Below, in pieces: positions 61,009 through 64,000 of a DNA stretch of 64,000 nt; position 1 is the stretch's first letter; every line of letters starts with the position of its first letter. The DNA is taken from the NCBI GenBank assembly GCA_019448385.1, contig JAGTXO010000083.1, positions 1-64,000 on the forward strand, in the 5' to 3' direction. Position numbers and translations under genes: made by a program. The stretch comes from Diacronema lutheri (Eukaryota > Haptophyta > Pavlovophyceae > Pavlovales > Pavlovaceae). The notes below the pieces were generated by a model. It saw only the letters and a list, made by a program, of their open reading frames with translations, had not been told where the DNA came from and ran no database searches.

Positions 61009-62896
61009 CGAACGGCGGGTGCGTCGGTGCAGCCGAGTCAGCGAACGGCGCGTACCCGGGGGGTGGCGGGGGGGGGGGGGGGGGGGGGGGGGAGGGGTGG
61101 GAGGGAGGGGTGGGAGGGAGGGGGGGGAGGGAGGCGATAGTGGGGACCCGCGGCTGTCCCTTCTCGCGCCCGACCGCCTCGCGCACGCGGTGCGACTCGG
61201 GGGCGGCTGCACGGTGCCCGCGGCGCGGCTGCCGATGGGAGAATTGAGAAAGCGGGTTTCCCTCGTCGACGGCGTTTCAAACACGGCCAATGCCGGGCAG
61301 ACGTGTCGCGACTGACGGCGGCGCGCTGCCGGCCGTCGGGATGCTCACGTCGGACGACGCGCGGGTGCTCGACTCGGCGCGCAGGATGGAGCAGGGCCTC
61401 GGGCGATTCGGATGAAGACTCGGAACATGGCGGCCACTTGCGCCGGCTCCGGTTTGAGCGAGCGACGGACGGCTACGACGCAAGCGAGGATGACTTGTCC
61501 CGGTCTCTCCGAGCTGTCCCCGTCTCTCCCCCTGCGACGACGGCTGCTCAGCGCGACGCCGTTTTGTCTGGGCTCCTTGAGGTCAAGGGATTTGGCACGG
61601 TGACACTCGCCGTCCTCCATGCACACTCGCCGTCCTCCATGCCCGCCGATGCTATGTATGGCTTTTGAACAGCTGCGAGGCACCGTGGTCCCCGTCGGCG
61701 CGGCGCGCGCCGGCGCGGCCGTGCCGGCCGGCAGCTTCGAAACGCCGGCTGCCTTGACGACGCCTGCCTTTGCCATCCAGGCTGCGCCCTCGCGCTCTGC
61801 TGGCCGCGCTCCGCGCGCCCCGCCGCCCCTGCCCATCGACTGCGCCGGCACCGCGAACAACGTACTTTTCGCCCCGGTCGGTGGGTTTGGGGGTGGCGGG
61901 GCGCGCGTGCGCGGCCACGCGGCCAGCATCGCGGCGCTTGCCACGCTGGCGGCGGGTGGCGGTGCGCTTCGCGGCGGCGGCAGGGGGCTGCGACGCGGCG
62001 GGGAGGGCGGCGGCTCGCTGGCGGCGGGCGTCGCGCTCTGCAGCGGCGGCGGGCGGCTTGGCGACGTGGCAGGCGGCGGCTCGGGGGTGGCGGTCGTCGC
62101 CGACGATCTTCGGGCCTCGGCGTGCGCGTGCGCGTCGGCCGGTGGTGTGATTGACGGCAGCCACCTGTGCGGCGGCGCGCGGGCGGCGGCGCGCGGTGGC
62201 TAGGCGCGTGTGGGCCTTTGGGCCTGCTCCGCCTGGCGCCTCGCTGCGCACTTCCTGACCCCATCTGTTGACCCGTCGGAAAGCGTCGTTAGTATGTCGA
62301 CGCCCTGATTTCGGCCTGATGTTGCGTGCGCCCTTTCGCTCGCTCCGTTTGTCCAGCCTCGGCCCCGTGCGCGCCCCTCCTGCTGACCCGCCTGTAGCGT
62401 CGTTAGTATGTATTCGTTTCGCAAACTTGAGACCGCGGTAGTCGGTAGACAAGGTTGCTCCTGTCGACTGTCGGAAAGTCCGCGCTCAGCCTTCTCGGTC
62501 CTCGCGCAAGCGTGTTCGACGCTTCTGCGTCACGGAGGCTGTCGTAAGGCGCCTTCGTACGGTGAAATGGTTCGGGTTCGCTCGCCGCGGTCATCGCACG
62601 CCGGCTCGAGTTGCACACTCGCGAAGCGATCGAGTTGTTGCTTTCAGCGATCGAGTCGTTGCGGTCAGTGTACGGAAGCTGAAAGGCGAAAGCATGGATA
62701 TTCGTACTCGTGTAGCCGCCGCTCGGCGATCGTGGCGCTCAACGTTCGGCGTTTGAGCACAGGCGCGCTGTTCGCCGAAATGCTGCCGATGGCACTTCCG
62801 CTCGCCGCACGCGTTGCAGCGCAGGAGCCTTGCGAGACTGCGCTGCCTGGCAGCCACTCCGTTGCGCGCGATTGCGTTGGCCTCCCCTCGTAAGCG
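61009..62896. other. Region without a confident gene
   Basis: It holds a poly-G tract (about 61068-61092) and a GGGAGGGA stretch, a 19-bp direct duplication around 61609-61643 (CGCCGTCCTCCATGC), and two copies of GCGTCGTTAGTATGT (about 62284 and 62397) about 113 bp apart within loosely repeated flanks. Open frames on both strands between 61345 and 62450 have no recognisable motifs. The stretch 62230-62780 is AT-richer than average. Confidence 0.45.
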
Positions 62897-63629
62897 ATGC
62901 CGCCGGCAGGCGCGGCGGCGGAATGCCACGATTTCGCCCGCGCGGGTGCGGCCACGGCGCGCGGCGCGTGGTTCACGTGCACGCGCGCGCGCGCCGCGCG
63001 CGCTCGCACTCGCCGCGCAGGAGCGACTCGTGGCTCCCGGCGCCCTTGGCGCCGCACGGCGTTTCGCCCGCGCGTGCGGGCCGCCGCTATGTGGCCCAGC
63101 CGTCCACATTCGTCAGGCACAAGTACGACGGGAGCGGCAGGGGCAACCTGACGCTGTCGCAGGTGCTGTTCATCGTGATGGCGTCCAACGCGCTGCTCGA
63201 GCGCGCGCTCTGGGTCTCCAAGACGTGGTGCTCATACGAGCTGTCGCGCTGCATTTTCGTCTCCGACTCGCCCATCTGCGAGCGCGACGGCCGCGCGCTG
63301 CCGGCGGGCGAGCAGGGCGGCACGTGCCTGCCCACGCTTGCGGTGCCACCGCACACTGCCCCACACCACTGCTGCCGGAAAGATGCCTTCTTTTGCGACC
63401 CGCACCGCCAAGCCACGTTGCGCGCTCAGTACCGATTCCTGCCCGCGCTGCTCGCCGCAAAGCGCTCGCCCGCGCTGCGCGCCGGCGCGATCCGGTGGGT
63501 TGTGGTCGTTGACGACGATTCGTGGGTGTTCCCGTCAAACCTGCTTGGCCTGCTCAACCGCTTCTCGCACAAGCTGCCCCTCTACCTGGGCGACTTTGTG
63601 ATCACCCCCGTGCGCGCGCGTGAACCAAG

Positions 63630-63693
<64 letters not shown>

Positions 63694-64000
63694 CTCACCG
63701 GCTGGCGCCGCGTCCGCAGCGGTTGGCGCGCGCAGGAGATGTCGTTTGCGTGCGGCGGCGGTGGCTCCGTGCTCTCCGCGACGCTGCTGCAGCGGATGGA
63801 CGTGTCGCAGTGCATCACGCTCCTCGAGAGCAAGTGCATGCAGTCCGATTGGATGATCAGCGCCTGCGTCGCGCGTGCCAAGGGCGTCTTCGTGCCGAAC
63901 TACGGTTGCGGCACGTGCTACAGGCACAATAGCTTTCGGAACGGCATCATGAGGAAGCGGCTGCGGCAGGGGTGCTTCTTCATGCAGTCCGCCGGCCCGT
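62897..64000 (+). CDS. Fringe-like GT31 glycosyltransferase, 5' part (runs off the window)
   Basis: Proposed exons 62897-62976, 63021-63609 and 63736 to beyond 64000. Fringe/beta-1,3-glycosyltransferase features: ALWVSKTWCSYELSRCIFVSDS, a variant DxD in VVVVDDDSWVFPSNLLGLL, LYLGDFVITP, then after a 126-bp intron full of poly-C, MSFACGGGGSVLSATLLQRM, SQCITLL and the acidic SDWMISACV. It would transfer sugars in the Golgi. The first intron (62977-63020) would be only 44 bp, and no signal anchor is seen at the ATG at 62897, so the 5' end is uncertain and an upstream exon may exist. The 3' end lies outside the window. Confidence 0.72.

Noticed and set aside
61345-62450. Open frames on both strands
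   Set aside because: Ala/Arg/Gly-rich, no motifs, no ATG in good context, no consistent splice sites.

Overview
The window looks like nuclear DNA of a very G+C-rich unicellular alga with a secondary plastid, most likely a haptophyte (inference). The evidence is GT-AG spliceosomal introns in most genes, mitochondrial and plastid-targeted proteins (OSCP, uL11m, cytochrome c haem lyase, an LPA1/DUF3493-like protein), a single-exon GPCR-phosphatidylinositol-phosphate kinase, and cytosolic LeuRS. Long poly-C/poly-G tracts are scattered through introns and spacers. G+C content is so high that stop codons are rare, so many long open frames in other frames are meaningless. I relied on motifs, splice phase and reading-frame continuity.

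Bases 1-28,500 are an accessory block. A foldback repeat (37-385) is followed by a lone minus-strand exon that looks like the last membrane helix and tail of an ABC transporter (467-765). Next come a frame-shattered PIF1-type helicase with a possible ssDNA-binding-like N-terminus (942-3330), a compact spliced ubiquitin-specific protease (4842-6512), and a doubtful minus-strand gene. The block ends with one enormous spliced gene (9224-28105, about 6,206 aa). That gene carries two Ulp1-type cysteine protease domains with full catalytic sets, a third with its Cys lost, a YqaJ/PD-(D/E)XK nuclease, a chromodomain and, at its C-terminus, an apparently complete Fanzor (eukaryotic TnpB-like RuvC, RNA-guided) nuclease interrupted by a 128-bp intron. 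I read this block as a large mobile element. The ABCG transporter at 28505-30262 (minus) lacks its last part exactly where the block ends, and the orphan exon at 467-765 could be the missing end, so the roughly 27.7 kb between them may be an insertion that split the gene.

Bases 28,500-64,000 are ordinary, extremely compact host genes: ABCG half-transporter (-), LeuRS with an unusual C-terminal extension including a Dpy-30 motif (-), a secreted PAN/apple-like protein (+), uL11m (+), LPA1-like protein (-), cytochrome c haem lyase with a CHCH-like tail (+), an alpha/beta hydrolase (-), an MFS transporter (+), a Lines-like protein (-), mitochondrial ATP synthase OSCP (-), TRAPPC9/Trs120 (+), GPCR-PIPK (-), a small unknown protein (+), a C45-family Ntn hydrolase (-), a calcineurin-like phosphoesterase (+), a weak region, and the start of a Fringe-like GT31 glycosyltransferase (+). 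Many neighbours are head-to-head with start codons only 24-134 bp apart. Splice donors are mostly GTGCGC rather than GTRAGT. All exon coordinates are my own reading from splice sites, phase and family alignment from memory; none has transcript support here.
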